Shown: positions 1 through 9,564, counted from the first letter of the stretch. The stretch: DNA of 64,000 nt from Sphingobacteriaceae bacterium (GCA_017745075.1 JAGIAD010000009.1:88303-152302); one strand, 5' to 3'. Numbers and translations are program-made. The notes: generated by a model from the letters alone, not told the origin.

Positions 1-246
1 TATGCACATAATTATTTTGCTGATCGCGAGAAAGCAGTATTAAATTATATTGCAGCTGCTCACCATGCTAATAAACTGGGTTTGGGGATTAATGCGGGGC
101 ACGATCTGGATCTGCATAACCTGCATTATTTCGCTCAAAGTATTCCGGGCTTGCTGGAAGTTTCTATCGGCCATGCTTTAATAAGCGATGCACTTTATTT
201 AGGTTTGGAAACGACCATACAACGCTATTTGGAGCAGCTCATTTAA
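1..246 (+). CDS. pdxJ: Pyridoxine 5'-phosphate synthase, C-terminal part
   Basis: The open frame enters from the left edge and ends with TAA at 244-246, so only the last 81 residues are present. The segment GINAGHDL followed by [10 protein letters not shown] matches the conserved C-terminal part of PdxJ, the TIM-barrel enzyme that joins 1-deoxyxylulose 5-phosphate and 3-amino-2-oxopropyl phosphate to make pyridoxine 5'-phosphate in vitamin B6 synthesis. The barrel N-terminus lies outside the window. The truncation is an edge effect, with no sign of a broken gene. Confidence 0.9.
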   Translation, partial: YAHNYFADREKAVLNYIAAAHHANKLGLGINAGHDLDLHNLHYFAQSIPGLLEVSIGHALISDALYLGLETTIQRYLEQLI

Positions 247-248
247 TT

Positions 249-327
249 AACCACAGAGCGCACAAAGGAATACACAGAGAAACAGAGCCTCTGTGCGTTC
301 TGTAAAACCCCTGATTTCTCTGTGGTT
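249..327. repeat. Interspersed inverted repeat (ACCACAGAG family)
   Basis: Arms AACCACAGAG (249-258) and CTCTGTGGTT (318-327) are perfect inverted repeats. The interior also has CACAGAG/CTCTGTG-type stretches. Longer relatives lie at 9201-9427. The element fills the spacer between pdxJ and the EamA gene. Confidence 0.7.
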
Positions 328-344
328 GAAATAAAAAATATATA

Positions 345-1241
345 ATGTTAAAAGGAATTCTCCTTGTTTTTTTCGGTGCCTGTAGTTTCGGCATCCTGTC
401 TACTTTTGTTAAACTCGCTTATCATGAAGGTTACACGCTTGGCGATGTAACCGGTGCCCAGGCCTTTTTCGGCGCCGTAATTTTATGGGTACTGTTTTTC
501 TTGCAAAGCAGGACAGCCAAGTATAAAGCTAAAGTAGTACCTGTAGTAACGCCATGGTGGAAAATGCTATTGGCGGGAACCTGTACCGGCCTGGTGAGTT
601 TATTCTACTATCAGTGCGTAAAGTTAGTGCCCAACTCAGTCGCGATTATTTTGTTAATGCAATTTATCTGGATGAGTATTTTAATGGAATACCTCATTTT
701 TGCCAAGAAACCTACTGGATTACAATTGGTTGCTGTTTTACTGGTTTTAGGAGGTACGGTTTTGGCCAGCGGAATGGTAGAAACCAGCATCGGAAGCATG
801 AATTTAAAAGGAATTGGTTTCGGTTTGCTGGCTGCACTTTGTTATGCCGGCTTTTTATTGTTGAGCGGCAGGATCGGAAATGAATATGCTCCCTTAAAGA
901 AAAGCGCCCTGATGATTAGCGGTGCCTGTATATTGATCTTTGTGGTCTTTCCGCCTACTTTTTTGTTTAATGGAGCTTTAGGAGGAAGTTTATTGAAATG
1001 GGGATTGATTATCTCGATTTTTGGTACGGTTATTCCACCATTATTTTATGCCGAAGGAGTGCCGAGAATAGGCACAGCCATTAGTTCTATTTTAAGTGCT
1101 GCAGAGTTACCCGTTGCCGTAATGATGGCCGGTTTTGTGCTGCAGGAACAGGTATCTTTTTTAAGATGGGTAGGGGTTGTGGTGATATTATCGGCTATGG
1201 TTTTGCCAAACCTAAAATACCTGAAAAAAGGTAGAGGGTAG
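345..1241 (+). CDS. EamA/DMT-family transporter
   Basis: A 298-residue protein that is almost entirely hydrophobic, with about ten membrane segments arranged as two EamA repeats (roughly residues 5-143 and 155-291). The length and repeat layout are those of drug/metabolite-transporter superfamily permeases, which export or take up small metabolites across the inner membrane. The substrate cannot be read from the sequence. The start is the first ATG after the pdxJ spacer. The last codons (KKGRG, stop) lie inside a GGTAGAGGGTAG-type purine-rich tract that recurs at other 3' ends in the window. It is transcribed alone. Confidence 0.85.
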   Translation: MLKGILLVFFGACSFGILSTFVKLAYHEGYTLGDVTGAQAFFGAVILWVLFFLQSRTAKYKAKVVPVVTPWWKMLLAGTCTGLVSLFYYQCVKLVPNSVAIILLMQFIWMSILMEYLIFAKKPTGLQLVAVLLVLGGTVLASGMVETSIGSMNLKGIGFGLLAALCYAGFLLLSGRIGNEYAPLKKSALMISGACILIFVVFPPTFLFNGALGGSLLKWGLIISIFGTVIPPLFYAEGVPRIGTAISSILSAAELPVAVMMAGFVLQEQVSFLRWVGVVVILSAMVLPNLKYLKKGRG

Positions 1242-1355
1242 GAAAGTTGAGGATGGAAGGTTGAATACACGATAAATAATCTTCTGACTTTCGGACCCCG
1301 GACATCCGACTTATTGAAAAAATAAATATCTTTAAAAAGCTTAAAGCATTTACAC

Positions 1356-1919
1356 ATGAAAAAACTTACCATTTATATTTTATCCTTGATCATGATCGGC
1401 TTAGCCGGATGTAAAACCAAAACCACCATCAATCAGGATGAGGCCGCAGAAGTGATTAGCAGCTACTTAAAAGCCAATCCCGAATATAAAACCACGAGGT
1501 TTAAGTTTGGTGAGATGAAATTCAACAGTACAAATGATATGTTCGAACTGGGCAAATATAAATCCTTAGCCAGCAAAGGCTTGGTTACATTGAGTTTAAA
1601 AGAAGCTAAAAAGAAATTTCTTTCAAAAGATAGCAGTTTTGTTTACCAGATCACTTTAACGGAAAAGGCCAGCCCCTTGGTGTTGAAGCAGGATGGAGAT
1701 AAAGCAACGGTTAAAGTAGTAGAATATGTATTGTCTGATGAAAAACCGGTTGATTTTGCACAGGTAAACTCCAATACCGCCAAGGTAACCGTATCGCTTA
1801 AAATGAATACAACCGATTTCGAACCTTTTGATAAAGAAGCCAATAAAAACAGCAACTTCATTACCAAAACTTATAAATTAAAGCTGAGTAAAGATGAAGG
1901 GTGGAAAGTACAGAAGTAG
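1356..1919 (+). CDS. Uncharacterised lipoprotein
   Basis: A 187-residue protein with a lipoprotein signal peptide: lysines at positions 2-3, a hydrophobic stretch and a lipobox LAGC with Cys19 as the predicted lipidated residue. The mature part is rich in lysine, threonine and beta-prone stretches. I do not recognise a family. It probably sits in the periplasmic leaflet or on the outer membrane. It stands alone, with 114 bp before it and repeat DNA after it. A GGTAGAAG-type tract begins right at the stop codon. Confidence 0.7.
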   Translation: MKKLTIYILSLIMIGLAGCKTKTTINQDEAAEVISSYLKANPEYKTTRFKFGEMKFNSTNDMFELGKYKSLASKGLVTLSLKEAKKKFLSKDSSFVYQITLTEKASPLVLKQDGDKATVKVVEYVLSDEKPVDFAQVNSNTAKVTVSLKMNTTDFEPFDKEANKNSNFITKTYKLKLSKDEGWKVQK

Positions 1920-2062
1920 GGTAGAAGACTAAAACTGAAAACCAATTAAAAGTAGATGAGCCGAATTGCATCCTGCAGCATGGATTTATTGCAGTCCCTT
2001 TTGTTTTTAAACCCAACAGCAATGGAAAATCTTTTTTGGCGACAGCAAGCTTAAGCTTTATC

Positions 2063-2123
2063 ATGCTTCGTACTTCAGCAGGATAAAAGGAGCAATCTGC
2101 TTAAAATTGAACAAACGTTTGTT
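2063..2123 (+). repeat. 61-bp duplicated element, copy 1
   Basis: These 61 bases match 4969-5029 with a single C/T difference. The 3' end is the perfect 14-bp palindrome AACAAACGTTTGTT (2110-2123). The element ends 97 bp before the start of the thioredoxin-fold gene. A 12-bp palindrome AAGCTTAAGCTT lies just upstream at 2047-2058. Confidence 0.9.
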
Positions 2124-2220
2124 TAAAGTTGAAAAGCGGAAAGTGTTGATTTTTAACATTTTTTAAGAAATTTTAGTGCAAAAAGCTGATATCTTCATCA
2201 ATATAATCTAAATCACAACG

Positions 2221-4773
2221 ATGAAAAAAATATCTCTTATCCTCAGCTTAATTTTCTTTTTTTATGTAATCCCTGTTGATGCAAAAAACATTATTCCTAA
2301 AAACTTACATGGTTTCTGGAGTTATAAAGCAACCAAAATCGGCAACTGGAATGGTACATTGATCGGTGATAATTATGTTGAATATAATTACCGGATGTAT
2401 ATGGTAGACAGTGTTAAAAATGATCATGGAATTTATAAAATATGGTTAAATACACGTGATAAAACCCCATTGACATTAGAGATCAAAAATCCCAAAGATG
2501 GTAAAGCCCTTTTGAAATTTAACCGCTGGGAAAAAGAAATCCCTTGTAATTGGAGTGCTTCCGATCCTGATATAAAATTTTATAAGAAAGGAGAAATACC
2601 ATCTTATTATTTTAATAAGTGGGTTGCTGTACCATCGCTAAGCAGTTTTTATATTACCCCTAAATATAAAATGTCATACCTGAATAAAGAGTGGGATATT
2701 GTATGGTCTGGAAATTATATGGGTAGAGAAGAGCGGTTTCTGTTGAAATACAAAGACAGCTGCAGAATGGTTTATGTGCATAAACTGCCCAGGGCCTTAA
2801 AGGTAAATAGTCTGGAAGGAGCAAAAAATTATAGTCCTGTTGCTAAAAATCCACTAGTCTACAAAATTTTAGGCAATTGGATTGATAATGATACCAATAT
2901 ATGGAAATATGGTTTTTTTGAAGATTTTGCAATCAGCAATCAAAAAAGATATCCGTATAAAAGCATCGTAAAAACAAGAAAAGGTTTAAAAATAACCCTT
3001 CTTGATAACGATAAAGAGAAAAACATTCAATTTATATCACAAAATGACAGCGTATCCCAATTGATAGATGATCAGGGAGTAAATAATGTATATCTCTTAA
3101 AAAAGGAATTCAAACCAAATAAAATTAAAGATACGGTAGCATTTAAAGACAGCCATTTTACTGGAATAGATACTGCTGTTATTACCGGCTATTTAAGGAA
3201 TCCACGTAATAACAAACCTTTCTCAGTTAGTTTTACCGAACACTTAACCGACGAACAGGTTAACTATTATGGCGATCTAGATAGCAATGGTTTTTTTAGC
3301 GTAAAAATACCTTTGTTAAATACCACCCAGGTATTTCTGGATTGGGGAAGAAATGGCGTTATTGATGTGATCGAACCTGGTGAACACTATTTTTACTATG
3401 AAGATTCGGATACGCAGCTAAGGAGTGTAATGGGAGACAACGCTAGTTTTCATAATGACTTGTTAAATTATAAATATTATGCACCGTATTCAAAAATTTC
3501 AGAAAGTGATTACAAAACCAGAGAAAGTGCAGATTTATTGTCTTTTTTGGCAATCAGCAAGAAAGAATACCTGGATGGAATGGCTTATCTGAATCAATAT
3601 CTATCAAAGCATCCCAAAGCCAGTTACCGTTTTAGTTATTTTGTATCAGAAGGTTATAAATATCATGGAGCCTTCAATTTAATGCAGAAAAGATTTGCAC
3701 TAAAAGAGAATGATAAATTTCCTGAACCTTTTATAAGTTTTGTTAACGACAGTCTATATAAAAACACACCACCTAAACCATTTACGCTTGTTAGAGACTT
3801 TCAACTGTTTAAAAGAGATTATTTTGCCTACACGGCACCAGAATACCGCATTTCGGTTAATTGGGATGATGTAATAGCAGATATGGTTAGTTCAAACAAG
3901 ATAAAAACGTCGGTTAAAGAGAAACAGGCGGTCTTAGATCAGATTGAATTAACTAAGTATGGTGTTACCGGAAATTCAAAAAATTACGCTGCACTGCTGA
4001 AAAATTTCACAGCAGAAAAAAGAAAAGTTGCGGACAGTATTAAGACTGCCTATCACGGTCCGATTATGGAGGCAGTAAATCAGAAATTATATCTGAAGGT
4101 TTTTGAAAAAGACTTGAAGACAGCCAACATCATAGAAAATGTTGATTTAAAAGAAGGATTTATAGCTAGGAGTTTTTACAAGTATTTTGAAGATACTCAT
4201 AGAGCAATGCCAGATACCGCATTTGTTGGATTTTTAGGTAATTTAAAAAGTGATTTTTATCGCAACGTGATTGAAAAACAACAGCGTAAATATCAAGGTA
4301 TATCGAAAGTTGATTTTGAATATAAAGAGAGTTTAAAACGAACTGATCACTTAAAAAAAGCCAAAAATGCCGATTCACTTTTTGCTGAATTGATCAAACC
4401 CTATAAAGGAAAAGTAATCTATGTTGATTTCTGGGGTACATGGTGTGCTCCCTGTAAGCAAGAAATGTCATACGTACAAGAGGTAAAACAAGCTTTAAAG
4501 GGAAAAGATGTGGTTTTTATGTATTTCGCTAATAAATCTCCCGAGGAGAGTTGGGAAAACATCATTAAAGAGTATCATTTAACAAGTGAAAATGCAGTGC
4601 ATTTCCGTTTGCCCGAGATGCAACAGAATATGTTGGAAACGAGATTGTCGGTTAATAGTTTTCCAACTTACATCCTCATTGATAAAGAAGGAAATGTAAA
4701 TACCATGAAAGCACCGAGGCCGAGCAATAAAGATCTGCTTGTATCTGCAGTTAATACACTACTGGAAAAATAA
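2221..4773 (+). CDS. Secreted thioredoxin-fold protein with large N-terminal region
   Basis: An 850-residue protein with a signal peptide (residues 1-21, cleavage likely after VDA). The last ~150 residues form a TlpA/ResA-like thioredoxin domain. The redox motif is W741-C742-A-P-C745, and the cis-proline is in SFPTY near residue 815. The ~700-residue N-terminal region has no family I can name; its middle part (about residues 310-420) looks beta-rich. Proteins of this kind in Bacteroidota act as periplasmic thiol-disulfide reductases, often with an extra substrate-binding part. The gene is flanked by repeat elements and has no operon partner. Confidence 0.8.
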   Translation: MKKISLILSLIFFFYVIPVDAKNIIPKNLHGFWSYKATKIGNWNGTLIGDNYVEYNYRMYMVDSVKNDHGIYKIWLNTRDKTPLTLEIKNPKDGKALLKFNRWEKEIPCNWSASDPDIKFYKKGEIPSYYFNKWVAVPSLSSFYITPKYKMSYLNKEWDIVWSGNYMGREERFLLKYKDSCRMVYVHKLPRALKVNSLEGAKNYSPVAKNPLVYKILGNWIDNDTNIWKYGFFEDFAISNQKRYPYKSIVKTRKGLKITLLDNDKEKNIQFISQNDSVSQLIDDQGVNNVYLLKKEFKPNKIKDTVAFKDSHFTGIDTAVITGYLRNPRNNKPFSVSFTEHLTDEQVNYYGDLDSNGFFSVKIPLLNTTQVFLDWGRNGVIDVIEPGEHYFYYEDSDTQLRSVMGDNASFHNDLLNYKYYAPYSKISESDYKTRESADLLSFLAISKKEYLDGMAYLNQYLSKHPKASYRFSYFVSEGYKYHGAFNLMQKRFALKENDKFPEPFISFVNDSLYKNTPPKPFTLVRDFQLFKRDYFAYTAPEYRISVNWDDVIADMVSSNKIKTSVKEKQAVLDQIELTKYGVTGNSKNYAALLKNFTAEKRKVADSIKTAYHGPIMEAVNQKLYLKVFEKDLKTANIIENVDLKEGFIARSFYKYFEDTHRAMPDTAFVGFLGNLKSDFYRNVIEKQQRKYQGISKVDFEYKESLKRTDHLKKAKNADSLFAELIKPYKGKVIYVDFWGTWCAPCKQEMSYVQEVKQALKGKDVVFMYFANKSPEESWENIIKEYHLTSENAVHFRLPEMQQNMLETRLSVNSFPTYILIDKEGNVNTMKAPRPSNKDLLVSAVNTLLEK

Positions 4774-4778
4774 TGCTT

Positions 4779-4810
4779 TCCCTTTGGCTGGCTAAAACCA
4801 GCTGAAGGGA
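4779..4810 (+). terminator. Hairpin just after the thioredoxin gene
   Basis: A 13-bp stem (4779-4791 with 4798-4810, including two G-U pairs) and a CTAAAA loop start 6 bp after the stop codon at 4773. The T-tract after it is weak, so termination is probable but not certain. Confidence 0.55.
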
Positions 4811-4968
4811 TTCTTAGCACCGTACTCTCCATTCTTGATTTGTTATAATGTATCCGTTATTGGAGCCAATAGCCAAAATCTTTTTGCTGGCAACAATCTA
4901 AATATGCTGTTATGCTAAAGCACAGCCTGTCCTGATTTTCAGGAAAGCATCTGTTTCATAGCTTGCAG

Positions 4969-5029
4969 ATGCTTCGTACTTCAGTAGGATAAAAGGAGCA
5001 ATCTGCTTAAAATTGAACAAACGTTTGTT
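4969..5029 (+). repeat. 61-bp duplicated element, copy 2
   Basis: The second copy of the element at 2063-2123. Here the terminal palindrome extends to 16 bp, GAACAAACGTTTGTTC (5015-5030). It lies 133 bp before gcvP. Immediately upstream, GCATCTG (4948-4954) and CAGATGC (4966-4972) form another inverted repeat. The rest of the 4774-5162 spacer holds only the hairpin at 4779 and a -7 element. Confidence 0.9.
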
Positions 5030-5129
5030 CTGGTTATTGCTCATAAAATCTACCTGATTTGTAGCTTTTAAACGTAAATAAGACTCCTTTTTTACACTGA
5101 TTGATAGTGAAATACAGCTTCGTTTTTGC

Positions 5130-5137
5130 TACCTTTG
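5130..5137 (+). promoter_or_regulatory. -7 promoter element of gcvP
   Basis: TACCTTTG matches the Bacteroidota primary sigma -7 consensus TAnnTTTG and lies 25 bp before the gcvP ATG. No clear -33 TTTG is seen at the usual distance. Confidence 0.65.
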
Positions 5138-5162
5138 CACGCAAATTTATTATTCATACCGC

Positions 5163-8039
5163 ATGAGCTTAAATATCCACTACAAGGAAGATTTTCAAAA
5201 TCGCCATATTGCTCCTAATGAGGCTGATACAGCCGAAATGTTGCACACTGTTGGCGTAAATTCTATTGATGAGCTAATTGAACAAACCGTTCCGACGGCA
5301 ATCAGGTTAAAACAGCCTTTAAATTTGCCCGCAGCGAAATCAGAAACTGAATATCTTGGTGCTTTAAAACAAACTTCATTGTTGAATAAAGTTTTCAAAA
5401 GCTTTATCGGTCAGGGTTATTATGATACCATTACCCCAGGTGTAATTTTACGTAACGTATTCGAAAATCCGGGATGGTATACACAGTATACACCATATCA
5501 GGCAGAAATTGCACAGGGCCGTTTACAGGCTTTATTAAACTTCCAAACCATGGTTATCGACTTAACTGGAATGGAAATTGCCAATGCATCGTTATTAGAT
5601 GAAGGTACTGCTGCGGCTGAGGCCATGTTTATGCAGTACAGCACGCGTAAAAATCAGGTAGCTAAGAAATTCTTTGTTTCTGAATTGCTTTTCCCTCAAA
5701 CAATTGATATTTTAAAAACACGTGCGAATCCTTATGGCATCGAACTGGTTATCGGAAGCCATTTGGATTTCGTTGCTACAGAAGATTTCTTTGGAGCCAT
5801 TGTTCAGTACCCTGCTGGTAATGGCGAGGTTTTCGATTACAAAAACTTTGCTGCTGAATTACATAACTTAAATATTAAACTAACGGTTGCTGCCGATATT
5901 TTAAGCTTAACCTTGTTAACGCCTCCGGGCGAATGGGGTGCCGATATTGTGGTAGGTACTACTCAACGTTTTGGTATTCCGATGGGTTTTGGCGGTCCGC
6001 ATGCAGCATTTTTCGCCACTAAAGAAGAATATAAACGTTCAATCCCAGGCCGTATTATCGGGGTAACAATCGATAGCCATGGCGATTACGCTTTGCGTAT
6101 GGCTTTACAAACGCGCGAGCAGCATATCCGCAGAGATAAAGCAACTTCAAATATCTGTACTGCACAGGCATTATTGGCTATTATGGCTGGTTTCTATGCC
6201 GCATACCACGGTCCTAAAGGCTTAAAAGCCATTGCTGAGCGTACACATGGTTTAGCCATCAGTTTAGCTACTACCCTGAAAAACCTCGGTTACGAGCAGT
6301 TAAATTCAGCTTATTTTGATACTATCCGTTTCGATTTAGGCGATTTAAAAGGCGGTATTCATGCTTACTGCCTTGATAATGAAATTAACTTAAATTACGT
6401 AGGTAATACCGTGACCATTTCAGTTGATGAAACCACTACTTTTGAAGACGTTACTTTAATTGCCAAAATATTTGCAAGGGCTAAAGGTTTTGCGGGCGAT
6501 CAGGTAGAAGTAGTTGAAAATGTAGAAACCGTTATTCCTGAGGCTTTACAACGTACTTCGACTTATTTAACACACCCGATTTTTAACTCGCACCATTCTG
6601 AACATGAAATGTTGCGTTACATTAAATCATTAGAAGCAAAAGATTTATCACTTTGCCACTCGATGATTGCCCTGGGTAGCTGTACCATGAAATTAAACGC
6701 TACTGCAGAAATGATCCCGGTTACCTGGTCTCACTTCGGCCGCATCCACCCATTTGCCCCTGCCGATCAGGTATTGGGTTATTATTCGGTTTTCAACGAA
6801 CTGGATAAATGGTTAAGCGAAATTACCGGCTTTACAGCCATGAGTTTACAGCCAAATGCAGGTGCGCAAGGCGAATACGCTGGTTTAATGGTGATCCGTG
6901 CTTATCACCACGATAGGGGCGATTTCCACCGTAATGTAGCATTGATTCCTGCTTCGGCACACGGTACCAACCCTGCTTCTGCGGCAATGGCAGATATGAA
7001 AATTGTGGTGGTTAAATCTTTAGAAAATGGTAACATCGATGTTGAAGATTTAAAAGCTAAAGCAGAGCTACATAAAGACAATCTATCGTGTTTAATGGTA
7101 ACTTATCCATCTACACACGGAGTATTTGAAGAGAGTATTATCGAAATCTGTGAAACTATCCACGCTAACGGCGGGCAGGTTTACATGGATGGAGCCAATA
7201 TGAATGCACAGGTTGGTTTAACAAGTCCGGCCAATATCGGTGCCGATGTTTGTCACTTAAACTTACACAAAACTTTCTGTATCCCTCACGGTGGTGGTGG
7301 TCCGGGTATGGGGCCAATTGGTGTGGCAAAACACCTGGTTCCTTATCTTCCAGGCCATGCTGTGGTTGATATCGACAAAGGAAAATCTATTTCAGCCGTT
7401 TCTTCAGCACCATGGGGCTCGGCGTCAATCCTGATCATTTCTCATGCTTATATTGCCATGATGGGTGCCGAAGGTTTAACCAATGCAACTAAATATGCTA
7501 TTTTAAACGCAAACTATATGAAAGCGCGTTTAGAGCAACACTATCCGGTACTTTATTCCGGTGCTCAGGGTCGTTGCGCACACGAGATGATTTTAGATTG
7601 CCGTGCCTTCAAAGCTTTTGGAATCGAAGTAACTGACATTGCAAAACGTTTAATGGATTATGGTTTCCATGCACCAACGGTTTCGTTCCCGGTTGCAGGT
7701 ACTTTGATGGTTGAACCTACTGAATCTGAGCCTAAACATGAGTTAGATCGTTTCTGCGACGCATTAATTGCCATTAGAAATGAGATCACCCAGGTAGAAA
7801 ACGGTACTTTGGATAAAACAGATAACCCGCTTAAAAATGCACCACATACGGTTTCGGTAATTACTGCAAACGAGTGGGAGCATGCGTATAGCCGTCAAAC
7901 TGCTGCGTTCCCGCTTCCTTATGTGTTAGCGCACAAGTTCTGGCCTTCGGTTGGTCGAGTTAACGATAGTCATGGCGATAGATCATTGATCTGTGCCTGC
8001 CCGCCGGTAGAAAGTTATTTAGAAGAAATCGTTCCTTAG
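5163..8039 (+). CDS. gcvP: Glycine dehydrogenase (decarboxylating), P-protein
   Basis: A 958-residue, full-length fused P-protein of the glycine cleavage system. It decarboxylates glycine with pyridoxal phosphate and passes the aminomethyl group to the lipoyl H-protein. The PLP-binding lysine is K703 in HLNLHKTF, followed by the glycine-rich [11 protein letters not shown]. Both halves (N-terminal and C-terminal aminotransferase-like folds) are present in one chain, unlike the split gcvPA/gcvPB form. The other cleavage-system genes (T, H, L) are not in the window. The gene is a single transcription unit with its own -7 element, followed by an inverted-repeat hairpin with a T-tract. Confidence 0.98.
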   Translation: MSLNIHYKEDFQNRHIAPNEADTAEMLHTVGVNSIDELIEQTVPTAIRLKQPLNLPAAKSETEYLGALKQTSLLNKVFKSFIGQGYYDTITPGVILRNVFENPGWYTQYTPYQAEIAQGRLQALLNFQTMVIDLTGMEIANASLLDEGTAAAEAMFMQYSTRKNQVAKKFFVSELLFPQTIDILKTRANPYGIELVIGSHLDFVATEDFFGAIVQYPAGNGEVFDYKNFAAELHNLNIKLTVAADILSLTLLTPPGEWGADIVVGTTQRFGIPMGFGGPHAAFFATKEEYKRSIPGRIIGVTIDSHGDYALRMALQTREQHIRRDKATSNICTAQALLAIMAGFYAAYHGPKGLKAIAERTHGLAISLATTLKNLGYEQLNSAYFDTIRFDLGDLKGGIHAYCLDNEINLNYVGNTVTISVDETTTFEDVTLIAKIFARAKGFAGDQVEVVENVETVIPEALQRTSTYLTHPIFNSHHSEHEMLRYIKSLEAKDLSLCHSMIALGSCTMKLNATAEMIPVTWSHFGRIHPFAPADQVLGYYSVFNELDKWLSEITGFTAMSLQPNAGAQGEYAGLMVIRAYHHDRGDFHRNVALIPASAHGTNPASAAMADMKIVVVKSLENGNIDVEDLKAKAELHKDNLSCLMVTYPSTHGVFEESIIEICETIHANGGQVYMDGANMNAQVGLTSPANIGADVCHLNLHKTFCIPHGGGGPGMGPIGVAKHLVPYLPGHAVVDIDKGKSISAVSSAPWGSASILIISHAYIAMMGAEGLTNATKYAILNANYMKARLEQHYPVLYSGAQGRCAHEMILDCRAFKAFGIEVTDIAKRLMDYGFHAPTVSFPVAGTLMVEPTESEPKHELDRFCDALIAIRNEITQVENGTLDKTDNPLKNAPHTVSVITANEWEHAYSRQTAAFPLPYVLAHKFWPSVGRVNDSHGDRSLICACPPVESYLEEIVP

Positions 8040-8113
8040 TAAGGTAGAAGGCGGGAAGGTAGAGGGTTTAAGGCTTTTCCTTTCCATTGCCATAATTCCC
8101 TCAAAATGCCTAA

Positions 8114-8185
8114 GTTCGTGTCGCCACGAACATATTTATCTGCAAGTTTTATAAATTCGTTTTATAAGGCTTGCAGATTTTTTTT
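8114..8185 (+). terminator. Double hairpin downstream of gcvP, repeat-derived
   Basis: GTTCGTG (8114-8120) and CACGAAC (8125-8131) form a small hairpin. It is followed by a longer stem of ATCTGCAAG (8138-8146) with CTTGCAGAT (8170-8178), plus inner TTATAA arms, and a run of Ts to 8185. This is a good intrinsic terminator by shape, but it looks like part of an interspersed repeat rather than a gcvP-specific signal. Confidence 0.5.
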
Positions 8186-8236
8186 GGAAATGAATGTTAC
8201 TTTTTCATCGGCGGCGGTAGTCCTGCCATTTGCTTC

Positions 8237-8302
8237 AATCTTTTTGCAGTGTATTCGGGGTTGCTGCAAACAAAAAGGATTTCCGCTGCTGTCAGGTTTA
8301 TC
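8237..8302 (-). repeat. Diverged relative of the repeat near 2010-2050
   Basis: Read on the minus strand, this stretch (ACAGCAGCGGAAATCCTTTT and onward) lines up with 2016-2048 on the plus strand (ACAGCAATGGAAAATC and onward). It suggests a third, inverted and diverged copy of the composite repeat that borders the gcvP neighbourhood. The spacer 8040-8489 otherwise holds the double hairpin and the yceI-family promoter, and no convincing gene. Confidence 0.5.
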
Positions 8303-8458
8303 AGGAAGGGCTTATCGTTTAAACTTTCAATCATTCATTTTTTTCTTCAAAGATTAAACCCTTGCACATTGTTAAAGTCTCATAGAATGATTTTAAATAA
8401 ATCGATTATTTTTGAAAAAACTTAACATAGGTCAACAACAAGAGATTGGTAGTTCATC

Positions 8459-8466
8459 TATATTTG
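8459..8466 (+). promoter_or_regulatory. -7 promoter element of the YceI gene
   Basis: TATATTTG fits TAnnTTTG and lies 23 bp before the ATG. A TTGG at 8446-8449 is too close to be a standard -33 box. Confidence 0.5.
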
Positions 8467-8489
8467 TATCAAATTTTAAAAACTAGAAA

Positions 8490-9077
8490 ATGAAATTAAA
8501 AATTAGCTCAATTTTTTTATTAGTGGCAGTAGTAGCATTGTCAGCTTTTAAAAACCCAACAAAACCGGTAACTTATACTGTAGATGCAGCAAAATCGACC
8601 ATTACCTGGATTGGTAAAAAAGTAACCGGTTCTCACAATGGAACAGTTGCTTTACAATCAGGTAGCTTAGCCATTAATGGTAAAAGCGTAACTGGCGGTA
8701 CTTTTGTTATCGATATGACTTCAATTAAAGATGCTGATGGCAGCGCAAAATTAGAAGGTCACTTAAAAGCAGACGATTTCTTCGGCACAGCTAAATTCCC
8801 GACTTCAACTTTCGTAATTACTAAAGTTGCTGGTTCAGGTGCTAATGTGACTGTAACTGGTAATTTAACCATCAAAGGTATCACTAAACCATTAAGTTTC
8901 CCTGCAACTGTAACTGTAAATGCAGATGGTACAGCTTCAGCTTTAGCTGGTAAAATCGTTGTTGATAGAACAAAATATGACATCAAATACGGATCGAAAT
9001 CATTCTTCGATAGCATTGGCGACAAAGCAATTGATGATAACTTCGAGTTATCTGTTAAATTGGTAGCTAAAAAATAA
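8490..9077 (+). CDS. YceI-family periplasmic protein
   Basis: A 195-residue protein with a signal peptide (residues 1-19, cleavage near SAF) and then a YceI domain. It shows the typical start YTVDAAKSTITWIGKK, the SLAINGKSVTGGTFVIDM strand pair, and LTIKGITKPLSFP. YceI proteins form a lipocalin-like barrel that binds isoprenoid-type lipids in the periplasm; the ligand here is unknown. The length is usual. The gene is monocistronic, with its own -7 element and a terminator right after it. Confidence 0.93.
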   Translation: MKLKISSIFLLVAVVALSAFKNPTKPVTYTVDAAKSTITWIGKKVTGSHNGTVALQSGSLAINGKSVTGGTFVIDMTSIKDADGSAKLEGHLKADDFFGTAKFPTSTFVITKVAGSGANVTVTGNLTIKGITKPLSFPATVTVNADGTASALAGKIVVDRTKYDIKYGSKSFFDSIGDKAIDDNFELSVKLVAKK

Positions 9078-9100
9078 TTTTTCCAGTCTCGGAAAATGGA

Positions 9101-9127
9101 AGCCTCGACATTCGTCGGGGCTTTTTT
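9101..9127 (+). terminator. Intrinsic terminator of the YceI gene
   Basis: GCCTCGAC (9102-9109) pairs with GTCGGGGC (9114-9121, one G-U) around a four-base loop and is followed by six Ts. Confidence 0.85.
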
Positions 9128-9200
9128 GTTTAACCGCAAAGAGCGCTAAGTTTACCACTAAGGCCCCTAAGCAATGTCAGTTTGAGCAGAGTCGAAGATT

Positions 9201-9427
9201 AACCACCGAGGGCGCTGAGTTTTACACAGAGGAACATGAAGTTTTTTAAAATTAGATATACTCAGCTCCTTGTACTTCGTGCCTTTCTCTGTGCGCTCTG
9301 TGGCAAAAAGGCGATACGTTCAACCACGGAGGGCGCTGAGTTTTACACAGAGGAACACGGAGTTTTTGAAAATTAGATATACACTTAGCTCTGTGTACTT
9401 TGTGCCTTTCTCTGTGCACTTTGCGGT
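9201..9427. repeat. Two tandem ~105-bp copies of the ACCACAGAG-type repeat
   Basis: Copy A spans 9201-9304 and copy B 9322-9427. Both begin AACCAC(C/G)GAGGGCGCTGAG and end in CTCTGTGC(G/A)CT(C/T)TG(T/C)GG, with a shared centre GAAAATTAGATATAC (B) and AAAATTAGATATAC (A). Each copy is an imperfect inverted repeat. A shorter degenerate piece lies at 9131-9172 and a distant relative at 249-327. Short ORFs across this region are repeat-derived and are not called as genes. Confidence 0.8.
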
Positions 9428-9564
9428 AAAAAAAAACCTGGATACTTGCGTTTCTTCTTAGCTCACTTTGCGGTAAAAGAAGATAATTGGAAAAGAAAAT
9501 CTATGATGATTTAGGAAAGCAGGTTCAGTATAATAATTAAAGTGTGTTCCCGCTCTGCGCTAAA

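Noticed and set aside
4774..5162. Glycine riboswitch upstream of gcvP
   Set aside because: I see a hairpin, a repeat and a -7 element, but no conserved glycine-aptamer pattern that I can recognise.
8106..8425. Two overlapping ~83-residue ORFs in the gcvP-yceI spacer
   Set aside because: They run through hairpins and a diverged interspersed repeat, lack family features and have no start context.
249..9427. CRISPR array
   Set aside because: The repeated units are long imperfect palindromes in only two tandem copies without unique spacers, and no cas genes are present.
9270..9461. 63-residue ORF
   Set aside because: It lies inside the tandem ACCACAGAG-type repeat and reads the same repeat unit twice.
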